Below are positions 6,748 through 14,210 of a stretch of DNA of 14,233 bases, piece after piece. The translations under genes and the position numbers were made by a program. How positions within the stretch are numbered: the stretch's first letter is position 1; each line of letters opens with the position of its first letter. The notes beneath the pieces are model-generated. The model was not told the origin of the DNA. It did not search any database and was given only the letters and a program-made list of their open reading frames with translations. Source of the stretch: an uncultured Chthonomonas sp. (lineage in GTDB: Bacteria > Armatimonadota > Chthonomonadetes > Chthonomonadales > CAJBBX01); the NCBI GenBank assembly GCA_903886985.1, contig CAISOI010000300.1, forward strand, positions 1-14,233, given 5' to 3'.

Positions 6748-7269
6748 CTATTCCAATTCTTCTGCAGTGTTATCGTCATCCAAATGTTGGATCTCCGTGC
6801 TGTAAACGGGCTCTTTTCCACGTTTCTTGCGATAGATGTCCGAGACTATATCTCTTACGTGCACGCTTTTCCAAGGTGACTCCAAAGTTGAGTCGCAAAG
6901 ACCTTCAGCAACTTCATTGTCCGCCTCACTCTCAAGTATGCATATGACTCGCATTCCTTGCGAGCGCCATTTTTGGCACGCTTTCAAGAAGCCGACATTC
7001 TTGTTCTTGGTTGAATCGATTGTAATGATGAAAATATCGGGTCTCTTCTGATTGATTAGTCCGATAGGATCTTCTTTTATGGTGAGACTACGTAGATTCC
7101 AATCGACCGCCGCCACGGCTCGCTCTACACGCGAACGATATTTAGGTCGGTGAATGCACAAGAGGACTCGAAATTGATCTTCTTTTGGTTTTTCCTCAAC
7201 TTCTTTCGGCTTCGGGCGCGCTTGTCGTAGTTTATCTTTCAGGCGATGTGTCGCCATGGGTCGTTTCAT
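6748..7269 (-). CDS. Degenerate receiver-like (CheY-fold) protein of unknown function
   Basis: This is a 173-residue soluble protein. Residues 33 to 147 show the alternating hydrophobic strand and helix pattern of a response-regulator receiver: RVLLCI as strand 1, PDIFIITID as strand 3, and MRVICILES as strand 4. However, the acidic pair after strand 1 is replaced by His-Arg-Pro (40 to 42), and the phospho-acceptor position falls on Thr83 (Asp85 is two residues off), so normal phosphorylation is doubtful. The N-terminal 32 residues are very basic (KDKLRQARPKPK) and the C-terminal tail is acidic (LDDDNTAEELE). No DNA-binding domain follows. The ATG at 7269 overlaps the hisS stop in an ATGA arrangement and has AGGA just upstream, so it is translationally coupled. 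The fold is my inference from pattern; the role is unknown. Confidence 0.75.
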   Translation of the reverse strand: MKRPMATHRLKDKLRQARPKPKEVEEKPKEDQFRVLLCIHRPKYRSRVERAVAAVDWNLRSLTIKEDPIGLINQKRPDIFIITIDSTKNKNVGFLKACQKWRSQGMRVICILESEADNEVAEGLCDSTLESPWKSVHVRDIVSDIYRKKRGKEPVYSTEIQHLDDDNTAEELE

Positions 7270-8561
7270 ATTCCGTCCTGACTTCGCAAATACTCCACCA
7301 GAGTGTCTAGTGGGACCATTTTTTGATCGCCTTCACCATTCATCGGTTTAACGGCGATTTCGTTCTTTTCTAATTCATTGTCGCCGAGAAGGCATGCAAA
7401 ACGGGCACCTGCTCGATCCGCCTGTCGCATCTGAGCCTTGAGGCTTTTGCCGACATAGTCTATATCGCTTGAAATGCCCGCTTTGCGCAAGCCGTTAAGC
7501 AATTTCACTGCAACGGGTTTTGCTTTTTCGCCAAGAACTACAATAAATGCAGTAGGAGACTCGGACGCTACCGGCAGTGTAATTCCAAGTTGTTCCAGAA
7601 CTAATAGGCATCGTTCAGTACCAATTCCAAATCCAATACCTGGAGTAGCTGGTCCGCCCAACTCTTTAATGAGACCGTCATATCGACCGCCGCCACCTAT
7701 AACATTCTCAGCACCCAGTTGTGGGCTAACAATTTCGAACGCAGTTTTTGTGTAGTAGTCAAAACCGCGAACCAAATTGGAGTCTAATGTGAACTTAACA
7801 TCCAATGCATTAAGGTAGGTTTGTAGTGACGTAAAGTGACTTTCACAGTCTGGACAGAGATGTTCAGCAATGGACGGTGCATTAGCGAGCAATGATTTGT
7901 CGCGAGGATCTTTACTGTCGAGCATTCTGAGCGGGTTAATCCGGAACCGTGTCTGGTTGTCCTCACTCATCTGGTCTAGCAAAGGTTCCGCAAAGGCCAA
8001 CAGTGCTTCACGGTATGCAGGTCTGCATTCCGGGCAACCGACAGAGTTTAGCCGCAATTCGGTCTCTGAAATTCCAAGCCGGTTGTAGAATTCTATTGCG
8101 AGAGAGATTATCTCCGCGTCAATAGCGGGATCGCTTGAGCCAAGTGCTTCAACCCCGGTCTGTTGGTGTTCACGATATCTTCCGCGGTGTCCACGTTCAT
8201 ACCGATAGATAGTCGCAATATAGTACAGTTTCTGGAGGGGATTATCTGTCCAAAGGCTGTTCTCGATATAAGAGCGTAATGCTGGCGCAGTTCCTTCGGG
8301 ACGAAGCGTCATGCTGCGACCGCCCTTGTCGGTAAACGTGAACATCTCTTTTGATACGATATCGGTGCCTTCTCCCACTGATCGGGTGAACAGCTCTGTT
8401 GCTTCCATCACAGGGGTACGGATTTCTCGGAAACCATATTCTCTGCAAATATTACGGAAAACACTCTCGACGGCACGCCATCTGGGTGCATGCTGCCAGG
8501 TTGCCTTGATTGGCTCGACCGGCAGAACATCATGCATATAGGGTGGCGCAGTGTACTTCAT
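7266..8561 (-). CDS. hisS: Histidyl-tRNA synthetase
   Basis: This class II synthetase attaches histidine to tRNA(His). From the ATG at 8561 it has 431 residues, close to the family norm, and starts MKYTAPPYMHDVLP. Motif 2 includes TLRPEGTAPALRSY (85 to 98). The HisA-type box VRGFDYYTKTAFEIV (264 to 278) and GGGGRYDGL (289 to 297) identify it. The motif 2 loop reads RYREHQQTG (128 to 136) rather than the common RYRQFHQ. Two CPxC pairs (176/179 and 236/239) may bind a metal, as in some relatives. A longer frame opens at a TTG at 8624, but that TTG is the -35 hexamer of the hisS promoter, so it cannot be translated from this transcript. GGAG lies 11 nt before the chosen ATG. It leads the operon hisS - receiver-like gene - aspS. 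Confidence 0.95.
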   Translation of the reverse strand: MKYTAPPYMHDVLPVEPIKATWQHAPRWRAVESVFRNICREYGFREIRTPVMEATELFTRSVGEGTDIVSKEMFTFTDKGGRSMTLRPEGTAPALRSYIENSLWTDNPLQKLYYIATIYRYERGHRGRYREHQQTGVEALGSSDPAIDAEIISLAIEFYNRLGISETELRLNSVGCPECRPAYREALLAFAEPLLDQMSEDNQTRFRINPLRMLDSKDPRDKSLLANAPSIAEHLCPDCESHFTSLQTYLNALDVKFTLDSNLVRGFDYYTKTAFEIVSPQLGAENVIGGGGRYDGLIKELGGPATPGIGFGIGTERCLLVLEQLGITLPVASESPTAFIVVLGEKAKPVAVKLLNGLRKAGISSDIDYVGKSLKAQMRQADRAGARFACLLGDNELEKNEIAVKPMNGEGDQKMVPLDTLVEYLRSQDGI

Positions 8562-8595
8562 CGAAAGTCTTTCTCCAGAGTGAAATTGGACTGAT

Positions 8596-8624
8596 AGTGT
8601 ACCGCCTTTGTCGATCAGGGTCAA
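8596..8624 (-). promoter_or_regulatory. Sigma70 promoter of the hisS operon
   Basis: On the minus strand TTGACC (8624 to 8619) and TACACT (8601 to 8596) are separated by exactly 17 nt. Transcription would begin near 8589, leaving a leader of about 28 nt. That is too short for a T-box or other leader control and fixes the hisS start at 8561. Confidence 0.7.
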
Positions 8625-8669
8625 ATCAGTCAGGCGTAACTCAGTTTAGTCATGCTCCGACATAACATA

Positions 8670-8699
8670 TTGGGTTTACCCTGTATGTTACAATATGAT
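8670..8699 (+). promoter_or_regulatory. Candidate metH promoter, possibly giving a leaderless mRNA
   Basis: TTGGGT (8670 to 8675) and TATGAT (8694 to 8699) are 18 nt apart. The usual start distance puts +1 at about 8705 to 8707, on the ATG at 8706. An overlapping extended -10, TGTTACAAT (8686 to 8694), is an alternative and would start about 5 nt earlier. Confidence 0.4.
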
Positions 8700-8705
8700 C
8701 ATTAT

Positions 8706-11700
8706 ATGGAACCGGAAACGATACAATTGTCAGTAAATCACCCTATTATCGATCAACTTCGCCAACGTATTCTCGTGCTCGATGGAGCAATGGGAACCAT
8801 GATTCAACGATGGAAACTGACTGAATCAGACTATCGTGGCGAAAGGTTTTCCAATCATCCCGTAGATCTTAAGAACAACAACGAGACGTTAACGTTGGTT
8901 CGACCAGACATTATCTCAGCTATTCATAACGAATACCTTGAGGCAGGTGCAGACATCATTGAGACCAACACCTATAACGGGCAGTCAGTCAGTCAATCTG
9001 ATTTTGGGCTCGAAGCCATCTGTTACGAACTGAATTTCGAGGCAGCCAAACTTGCAAGAGCATGTGCTGATCAATTCACGGCTAAGAATCCGTTAAAACC
9101 GAGGTTTGTTGCAGGTGCGCTGGGTCCGGCAACGCGCAGCGCAAGTGTCGTTGTTGATGTTAATCGCCCGGCATATAGGAATGTGACTTTTGACGAGTTG
9201 GCTGCCGCATACAAAGAAGAGGCGCAGGGATTACTGGACGGCGGTGTAGACCTTCTCCTTTGCGAGACAACCTTCGACACGTTGAACCTTAAAGCAGCCT
9301 TGTTTGCGATACAAACTTTGTTCGCAGAAGGTGGACGCGTTGTTCCCGTCATGGCTTCGCTCACAATCACTGACTTAGCAGGAGGAAACCTTTCCGGCCA
9401 AAATTTGGAAGCAATGTGGAACTCGATCTCACATGCGCCGCTACTCTCTGTAGGCTTAAACTGTGCTCTTGGACCCGACTTAATGAGACCCTTCATCGAG
9501 GAACTTTCTGGACTGGCCCCGATTTATGTCTCTGCATACCCCAATGCCGGGCTTCCTAATCCACTTTCTGAAACCGGTTTTGATTTATCGCCAGCGGACA
9601 TGGGGCCCATGTTGGGTGAATGGGCAGAAAATGGCTGGTTGAATATTGTAGGTGGATGTTGTGGGACAACGCCTGATCACATTCAGGCTATCTCAAATAT
9701 GGTAAGTGGTTTTGCTCCGCGTATACCGAAAGCAGTAGCAAAATTGACGCGATTGTCAGGCACGCAACCGCTGACCATAAGACCAGAAACCAATTTCGTC
9801 AATATTGGCGAACGCACGAATGTGACTGGATCGCCAAAGTTCGCTAAATTGATTCTCTCTGGGGATTTCGAAGCAGCACTGACCGTTGCTCAGCAACAAG
9901 TCGATAATGGTGCGCAGATAATTGATATCAACATGGACGAGGGTCTTCTCGAGTCCGAGCAAGCGATGGTCACTTTTCTGAACTTGATTCAAGGTGAACC
10001 GGGAATAAACCGTGTCCCGATTATGCTCGACAGCTCTAAGTGGTCGATTCTTGAAGAAGGGTTGAAGCGACTTCCTGGTAAGGGAATTGTCAACTCCATT
10101 AGTCTAAAAGAGGGGGAAGGGGCCTTCCTAAAGCATGCAGGTCTCGTCCGCCGATATGGTGCTGCTGTCATTGTGATGGCGTTTGATGAAAGTGGACAAG
10201 CGGACAACTTCGAACGCCGTACAGAGATTTGTCAGCGAGCTTATAACCTTTTAATTGGAGTCGGTTTCCCACCTGAAGATATTATCTTTGATCCAAACAT
10301 ACTTACCGTTGCGACGGGGATTGATGAGCACAACAACTATGCAGTAGATTTCATTGAAGCAACTCGCTGGATAAAGCAGAATCTTCCGGGTGCAAAAGTT
10401 TCTGGAGGCGTGAGCAATATATCCTTTAGCTTCCGCGGAAATAATGTTGTGCGTGAAGCAATGCATTCAGCGTTTCTCTACCATGCAATTCGAGCTGGAT
10501 TGGATATGGGAATTGTCAATGCAGGTCAACTTGCAGTATATGAACAAATTCCGAGTGATCTCTTGGAACTCGTGGAAGATGTTCTGCTTAACCGACGATC
10601 GGATGCCACTGAGAGATTATTGACTTTTGCCGACACCGTAAAAGGACAGGTCAAATCAGAAGCGCAAATAGCGGAATGGCGACAGGGCTCCGTTGAAGAG
10701 AGACTAAGTTATGCTCTGGTGAAGGGGATAACGGACTTCATAGAGGCAGACACGGAAGAGGCGCGACAGAAATATCCTAAACCACTGCATGTGATTGAAG
10801 GACCTCTCATGGACGGCATGAATGTGGTGGGGGACCTCTTCGGATCAGGAAAAATGTTCTTGCCCCAGGTGGTTAAATCGGCAAGAGTAATGAAGCGAGC
10901 AGTTGCAGTACTTCTGCCATACATGGATGCTGAGAAGCTTGCATCCGGGGATACGTCTTCAAAGGGACATATTTTGCTTGCGACGGTTAAAGGCGATGTT
11001 CATGATATTGGTAAGAATATCGTGGGGGTTGTGCTCGGTTGCAATAATTTCAACGTCACAGATATGGGTGTGATGGTTTCGGCGGACAAGATACTTTCAA
11101 AAGCAAAAGAGATTAATGCCGACATTATCGGGCTGTCAGGGTTGATTACTCCCTCGCTAGACGAAATGTCACACGTTGCGCGCGAAATGGATAGACTTCA
11201 ATTCACGGTACCGCTATTGATAGGTGGGGCGACGACCAGTAAGGCGCATACCGCTATAAAGATTGCTCCAAATTATAAACATCCCGTCATTCACGTGCTA
11301 GATGCTAGTCGCGCTGTCGGTGTTGTGCAGAGCTTGATGGGACCTGATTCAAAAGTAGCTTTTGTTGAGCAAAATATTTGCGATCAGGAAGAAGCTCGCG
11401 AAAAGTACGCTGCCAGGAATAGAGAACGTGAGATGGTGAATCTGGAGATTGCCAGATCCCGTAAGGCGGCGACGGACTGGAATAATATTGATATTGCGAA
11501 GCCAGACTTCTTAGGAGTGCGTGAGTACGTCTCATTCCCAGTAGCAGAACTTGTGGATTATATCGACTGGTCACCATTCTTTCATACATGGGAACTTCGG
11601 GGTCGGTATCCAGATATTCTTGAGGATGCCGTCGTCGGGCAGGAAGCAACATCCCTGTTCAAAGACGCACAAGCCATGCTTAAGCGAATTGTGCAAGAGA

Positions 11701-12413
11701 AGTGGCTCAATGCGAAGGGAGTGATGGCTTTCTGGCCAGCAAATTCCGTAGGCGACGATGTCAAAGTCTATTCCGACGAGTCCCGAACGTCTATAGTAAA
11801 CACGTTTCATTTCCTACGTCAGCAGATGGATAAAGGAGAAGATACGACCAATTATTGTTTGGCGGATTTTGTGGCGCCCAAAGAGAGCGGTCGCGCCGAT
11901 TACATTGGTGGATTTGCAGTTACCACAGGTCACGGAATGAAAGAGCGCTCAGCAGCTTACCGGTTGGAACATGATGACTATTCAGCAATATTGCTGGAGG
12001 CGTTGACGGACCGGTTAGTTGAGGCATTTGCAGAGCGGCTCCATAAAATAGCCCGAGACGCGTGGGGGTATGGCGTTAACGAGCAGCTCAGTGTCAATGA
12101 CTACATTCGGGAAAAGTATCGTGGAATTCGACCGGCAGCAGGTTATCCAGCCTGCCCGGACCACACCGAAAAACCCGCTCTGTTTGATTTAATGGAAGTG
12201 ACTCCGCGTACAGGGATCTTCCTGACCGAATCTTATGCAATGTATCCGGGGAGTTCCGTAAGCGGACTCTATTTTTCTCACCCAGAGAGCCGATACTTCC
12301 CTGTTGGCAAAATCCAAAAGGATCAGGTTCAGGATTACGCAGCTCGAAAGGGATTGGGGGTGTCGGACATCGAGAAGTGGTTGTGGTCAGATTTGAACTA
12401 CGAGGCGAAATAG
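8706..12413 (+). CDS. metH: Cobalamin-dependent methionine synthase
   Basis: MetH moves a methyl group from methyltetrahydrofolate through cobalamin to homocysteine, giving methionine and tetrahydrofolate. From the ATG at 8706 it has 1235 residues, near the family size, and all four modules. The homocysteine domain contains LDGAMGTM and zinc ligands Cys253, Cys318 and Cys319 (GLNC, GGCCGTTP). The folate domain starts at FVNIGERTNVTGS. The cobalamin domain has GDVHDIGKN with the axial His766, followed by GLSGLITPS. The C-terminal AdoMet reactivation domain has RGIRPAAGYPACPDHTEK and MYPGSSVSGLYF. The frame is open to an ATG at 8652, but its 18 extra residues would overlap the likely promoter. 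Neither start has a clear ribosome site. I see no cobalamin or SAM riboswitch upstream. The aldolase gene follows 4 nt after the stop. Confidence 0.96.
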   Translation: MEPETIQLSVNHPIIDQLRQRILVLDGAMGTMIQRWKLTESDYRGERFSNHPVDLKNNNETLTLVRPDIISAIHNEYLEAGADIIETNTYNGQSVSQSDFGLEAICYELNFEAAKLARACADQFTAKNPLKPRFVAGALGPATRSASVVVDVNRPAYRNVTFDELAAAYKEEAQGLLDGGVDLLLCETTFDTLNLKAALFAIQTLFAEGGRVVPVMASLTITDLAGGNLSGQNLEAMWNSISHAPLLSVGLNCALGPDLMRPFIEELSGLAPIYVSAYPNAGLPNPLSETGFDLSPADMGPMLGEWAENGWLNIVGGCCGTTPDHIQAISNMVSGFAPRIPKAVAKLTRLSGTQPLTIRPETNFVNIGERTNVTGSPKFAKLILSGDFEAALTVAQQQVDNGAQIIDINMDEGLLESEQAMVTFLNLIQGEPGINRVPIMLDSSKWSILEEGLKRLPGKGIVNSISLKEGEGAFLKHAGLVRRYGAAVIVMAFDESGQADNFERRTEICQRAYNLLIGVGFPPEDIIFDPNILTVATGIDEHNNYAVDFIEATRWIKQNLPGAKVSGGVSNISFSFRGNNVVREAMHSAFLYHAIRAGLDMGIVNAGQLAVYEQIPSDLLELVEDVLLNRRSDATERLLTFADTVKGQVKSEAQIAEWRQGSVEERLSYALVKGITDFIEADTEEARQKYPKPLHVIEGPLMDGMNVVGDLFGSGKMFLPQVVKSARVMKRAVAVLLPYMDAEKLASGDTSSKGHILLATVKGDVHDIGKNIVGVVLGCNNFNVTDMGVMVSADKILSKAKEINADIIGLSGLITPSLDEMSHVAREMDRLQFTVPLLIGGATTSKAHTAIKIAPNYKHPVIHVLDASRAVGVVQSLMGPDSKVAFVEQNICDQEEAREKYAARNREREMVNLEIARSRKAATDWNNIDIAKPDFLGVREYVSFPVAELVDYIDWSPFFHTWELRGRYPDILEDAVVGQEATSLFKDAQAMLKRIVQEKWLNAKGVMAFWPANSVGDDVKVYSDESRTSIVNTFHFLRQQMDKGEDTTNYCLADFVAPKESGRADYIGGFAVTTGHGMKERSAAYRLEHDDYSAILLEALTDRLVEAFAERLHKIARDAWGYGVNEQLSVNDYIREKYRGIRPAAGYPACPDHTEKPALFDLMEVTPRTGIFLTESYAMYPGSSVSGLYFSHPESRYFPVGKIQKDQVQDYAARKGLGVSDIEKWLWSDLNYEAK

Positions 12414-12417
12414 ACGC

Positions 12418-13311
12418 ATGTCCCTAAGTCTTCCTGTGACACAATTTGGCGGCCTTATGGCGGCGACAATTACGCCGTTTGACGGTGCGGAATGCCTTAA
12501 TCTGGATGTTGTGGATGCCCATATTGCATTCCTTATTGCCCAAGGTGTGCAGGGATTGTGTCCGGTTGGAACGACTGGAGAGATGCTCTACCTTACGGAA
12601 TCCGAGAAGGTTAAACTTATCGAGCGAACAGTTGTCGCGGCCAACCATCAGTTGCCGGTTATTGCAGGTATTTGGGCATTGAGATCAGCCGAAGTGTGTC
12701 GGTTGGCGCAATCGGCTGAGGGCGCTGGGGCGGATGCAGTGTTTTTGCCACCTCCGATTTATTATCCTGCAAGTGATGACGTGATCTATGATTGGTACTG
12801 TCGGGTGCACGCGAACACATCTCTCCCAATCTTTGCATACAATATTCCCAGCTATGCGTCCAATGCTGTTTCATATAACTGCGTTGAACGACTGGTCGGA
12901 GACGGAATAATTGCCGGCGTTAAGGACTCTACAGGAAAGCCTGAGCAGATGGCGGGGCTAGTCGAGCAATTTGGAAGCCGGATTCAAGTGGAAGCTGCGA
13001 GTGACGCATTCGTCACTGGCGCGCGTAAACTGGGGGCGAAAGGGTTTATTTCTGCAGTAGCAAATATTGCTCCGAAACTTGTCCGACAAGTTTGGGATGG
13101 TGACGAATCTCAGCAATATAAGATTGACGAAATTCGAGCCGCGATCAAGCAGAATGGTGGCATCGTCGCAATAAAGTTCATCGCATCAGAGTTAGGGTTT
13201 GATTTTGGTGGCAGCCGCATCCCCTCAACTCCTTTAAGTGAAATGGGTATTCAAAAGCTTAAGGCCATTGCATCGGAGCTCGGGGAAGCTATTAGTATCC
13301 AGATTATTTGA
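12418..13311 (+). CDS. DHDPS/N-acetylneuraminate lyase family aldolase, substrate uncertain
   Basis: This is a 297-residue TIM-barrel class I aldolase that would form a Schiff base with pyruvate or a 2-oxo acid. The family motif GTTGE is at 51 to 55, the catalytic tyrosine is Tyr141 (YNIPS), and the Schiff-base lysine is Lys169 (GVKDSTG). In true dihydrodipicolinate synthase the motif continues YNVPSR, with an arginine that holds aspartate semialdehyde. Here that position is Tyr146 (YNIPSY), so lysine biosynthesis is doubtful. A 2-keto-3-deoxy sugar acid aldolase, a sialate-lyase-like enzyme or an uncharacterised subgroup is as likely. I therefore give no dapA symbol. The ATG lies 4 nt after the metH stop, with GAGG inside the metH end, so the two are probably co-transcribed. 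No functional link to MetH is apparent. Confidence 0.88.
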   Translation: MSLSLPVTQFGGLMAATITPFDGAECLNLDVVDAHIAFLIAQGVQGLCPVGTTGEMLYLTESEKVKLIERTVVAANHQLPVIAGIWALRSAEVCRLAQSAEGAGADAVFLPPPIYYPASDDVIYDWYCRVHANTSLPIFAYNIPSYASNAVSYNCVERLVGDGIIAGVKDSTGKPEQMAGLVEQFGSRIQVEAASDAFVTGARKLGAKGFISAVANIAPKLVRQVWDGDESQQYKIDEIRAAIKQNGGIVAIKFIASELGFDFGGSRIPSTPLSEMGIQKLKAIASELGEAISIQII

Positions 13312-13326
13312 GCCATGAAAGAAATG

Positions 13327-13366
13327 GGACCTCCAAGTTTCGAATTCAATCGAAACATGGAGGTCC
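13327..13366. terminator. Long hairpin between convergent genes, terminator-like without U-tract
   Basis: GGACCTCCA (13327 to 13335) pairs with TGGAGGTCC (13358 to 13366). After one A/A mismatch GTTTCGA (13337 to 13343) pairs with TCGAAAC (13350 to 13356) around a 6-nt loop. The 16 paired bases lie 16 nt after the aldolase stop and 26 nt after the cyclophilin stop. Neither side has a U-run, so it may act as a 3'-end stabilising stem or a Rho-assisted terminator rather than a classic one. Confidence 0.55.
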
Positions 13367-13391
13367 ACGACTTGACTGGAATAGAAGACAA

Positions 13392-13835
13392 CTACTCGGC
13401 GTGCTTAATGCTGACAGTCGTCATTACATCCCCGGCGCGCAACGCCAAAACAACATCTAACCCACTGGTCACTTTGCCGAACGTTGCATAATTCCCATCC
13501 AGAAAAGTTGCTGGTGCGAGAGTAATGTAGAATTGGCAAGATGCGCTGTGCGGATCCGACGAGCGTGCCATAGCAAGAGTACCGGCTACATCATGCTTAT
13601 GTTTTCCAGTTAACTCCAACTTGATCTGTTTGCCACTGCCACCTGTACCATTGCCCAATGGGTCACCACCCTGAATGACAAAACCTGGTTCATATCGGTG
13701 GAATTTCAAGCCGTTGTAGAAACCTTTGTTAACAAGTTCAATGAAGTTTGCAGCCGTACCCGGTGCCCATTCTTCATCGATTTCTAACTCTATTGTTCCT
13801 TTGGAAGTCTCTATTACAGCTGTGCTGTTTGCCAT
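13392..13835 (-). CDS. Short cyclophilin-type peptidyl-prolyl cis-trans isomerase
   Basis: Cyclophilins speed up cis-trans isomerisation of X-Pro bonds during protein folding. At 147 residues this is a compact single-domain form without a signal peptide, so cytoplasmic. Active-site landmarks are FHR (45 to 47, the catalytic arginine), FVIQGGD (52 to 58), GNGTGGSG (61 to 68), LAMAR (87 to 91), QFYI (101 to 104) and FLDGNYATFGKV (111 to 122). The tryptophan that binds cyclosporin in human CypA is Phe111 here, common in bacterial forms. The ATG at 13835 has AGGA 8 nt upstream. No clear promoter is visible in the 63-nt gap behind the upstream small gene, so both are probably on one transcript. 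The symbol ppiB would be plausible, but I do not assign it because several paralogues can exist. Confidence 0.94.
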   Translation of the reverse strand: MANSTAVIETSKGTIELEIDEEWAPGTAANFIELVNKGFYNGLKFHRYEPGFVIQGGDPLGNGTGGSGKQIKLELTGKHKHDVAGTLAMARSSDPHSASCQFYITLAPATFLDGNYATFGKVTSGLDVVLALRAGDVMTTVSIKHAE

Positions 13836-13898
13836 TATTTGCGTCCTTTCACATAGGTGCCGTTTGGCACAGGTTGTTTTTCAAAATCGAAGATGTTG

Positions 13899-14171
13899 TT
13901 AGCCGTTGTCGATCCATTCGAGATCGACGCGTGCATCTTTGATTGCAGAGGTTATAGTAGTCATATATCCCACTGATTTTGGATGCCTATACATCCTCAA
14001 AAGTAACTCCTCGCGCCAGGGATTATGCATACAGAGGGACTGCACCCCCAGCAATTCTACTAAAGTGAATGTTTCGTGCTTTTTGCGAGGGTTCGTTTTG
14101 CCAAGGTTACATTTCTGTTCGGTTTTATCATAACTGGAACAGTTCTGGCAAAGTATGCGTTTAATTGCCAT
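13899..14171 (-). CDS. Small hypothetical protein with Cys motif (possible metal site)
   Basis: I do not recognise this 90-residue protein. Near the N-terminus it has Cys8-x2-Cys11, then Cys21 and later Cys47, in the context RILCQNCSSYD...KCNLGKTNPR. This looks like a small zinc-ribbon or similar metal-binding knuckle, but the spacing does not match a family I can name. The rest is basic to mixed, with no membrane segment. Coding is supported by a good ribosome site: GGGAG and GAAGG just before the ATG at 14171. A perfect palindrome lies about 25 nt further upstream. The cyclophilin gene follows 63 nt downstream on the same strand. The function is unknown. Confidence 0.7.
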   Translation of the reverse strand: MAIKRILCQNCSSYDKTEQKCNLGKTNPRKKHETFTLVELLGVQSLCMHNPWREELLLRMYRHPKSVGYMTTITSAIKDARVDLEWIDNG

Positions 14172-14193
14172 CCTTCATTCTCCCGAGTAGCAA

Positions 14194-14210
14194 CATTTCA
14201 TCATGAAATG
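14194..14210. repeat. 17-nt palindrome upstream of the Cys-motif gene
   Basis: CATTTCAT and ATGAAATG form perfect 8-bp arms around a single central base. It lies 22 nt upstream of the ATG at 14171. Its size and position suit a dimeric repressor operator or a leader stem, but no regulator is nearby. Confidence 0.4.

Noticed and set aside
8562..8624. 21-residue N-terminal extension of HisRS
   Set aside because: Its TTG start is the -35 hexamer of a 17-nt-spaced promoter, so it lies upstream of the transcript start.
8562..8705. Cobalamin or SAM riboswitch, or T-box, in the hisS/metH divergent gap
   Set aside because: The gap is 144 bp, holds two promoters, and shows no recognisable aptamer core or terminator.
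13857..13881. GTGCC-GTTT-GGCAC stem followed by a T-run as a terminator
   Set aside because: The T-run is on the plus strand, where no gene ends; the flanking genes are on the minus strand, and the stem is only 5 bp.
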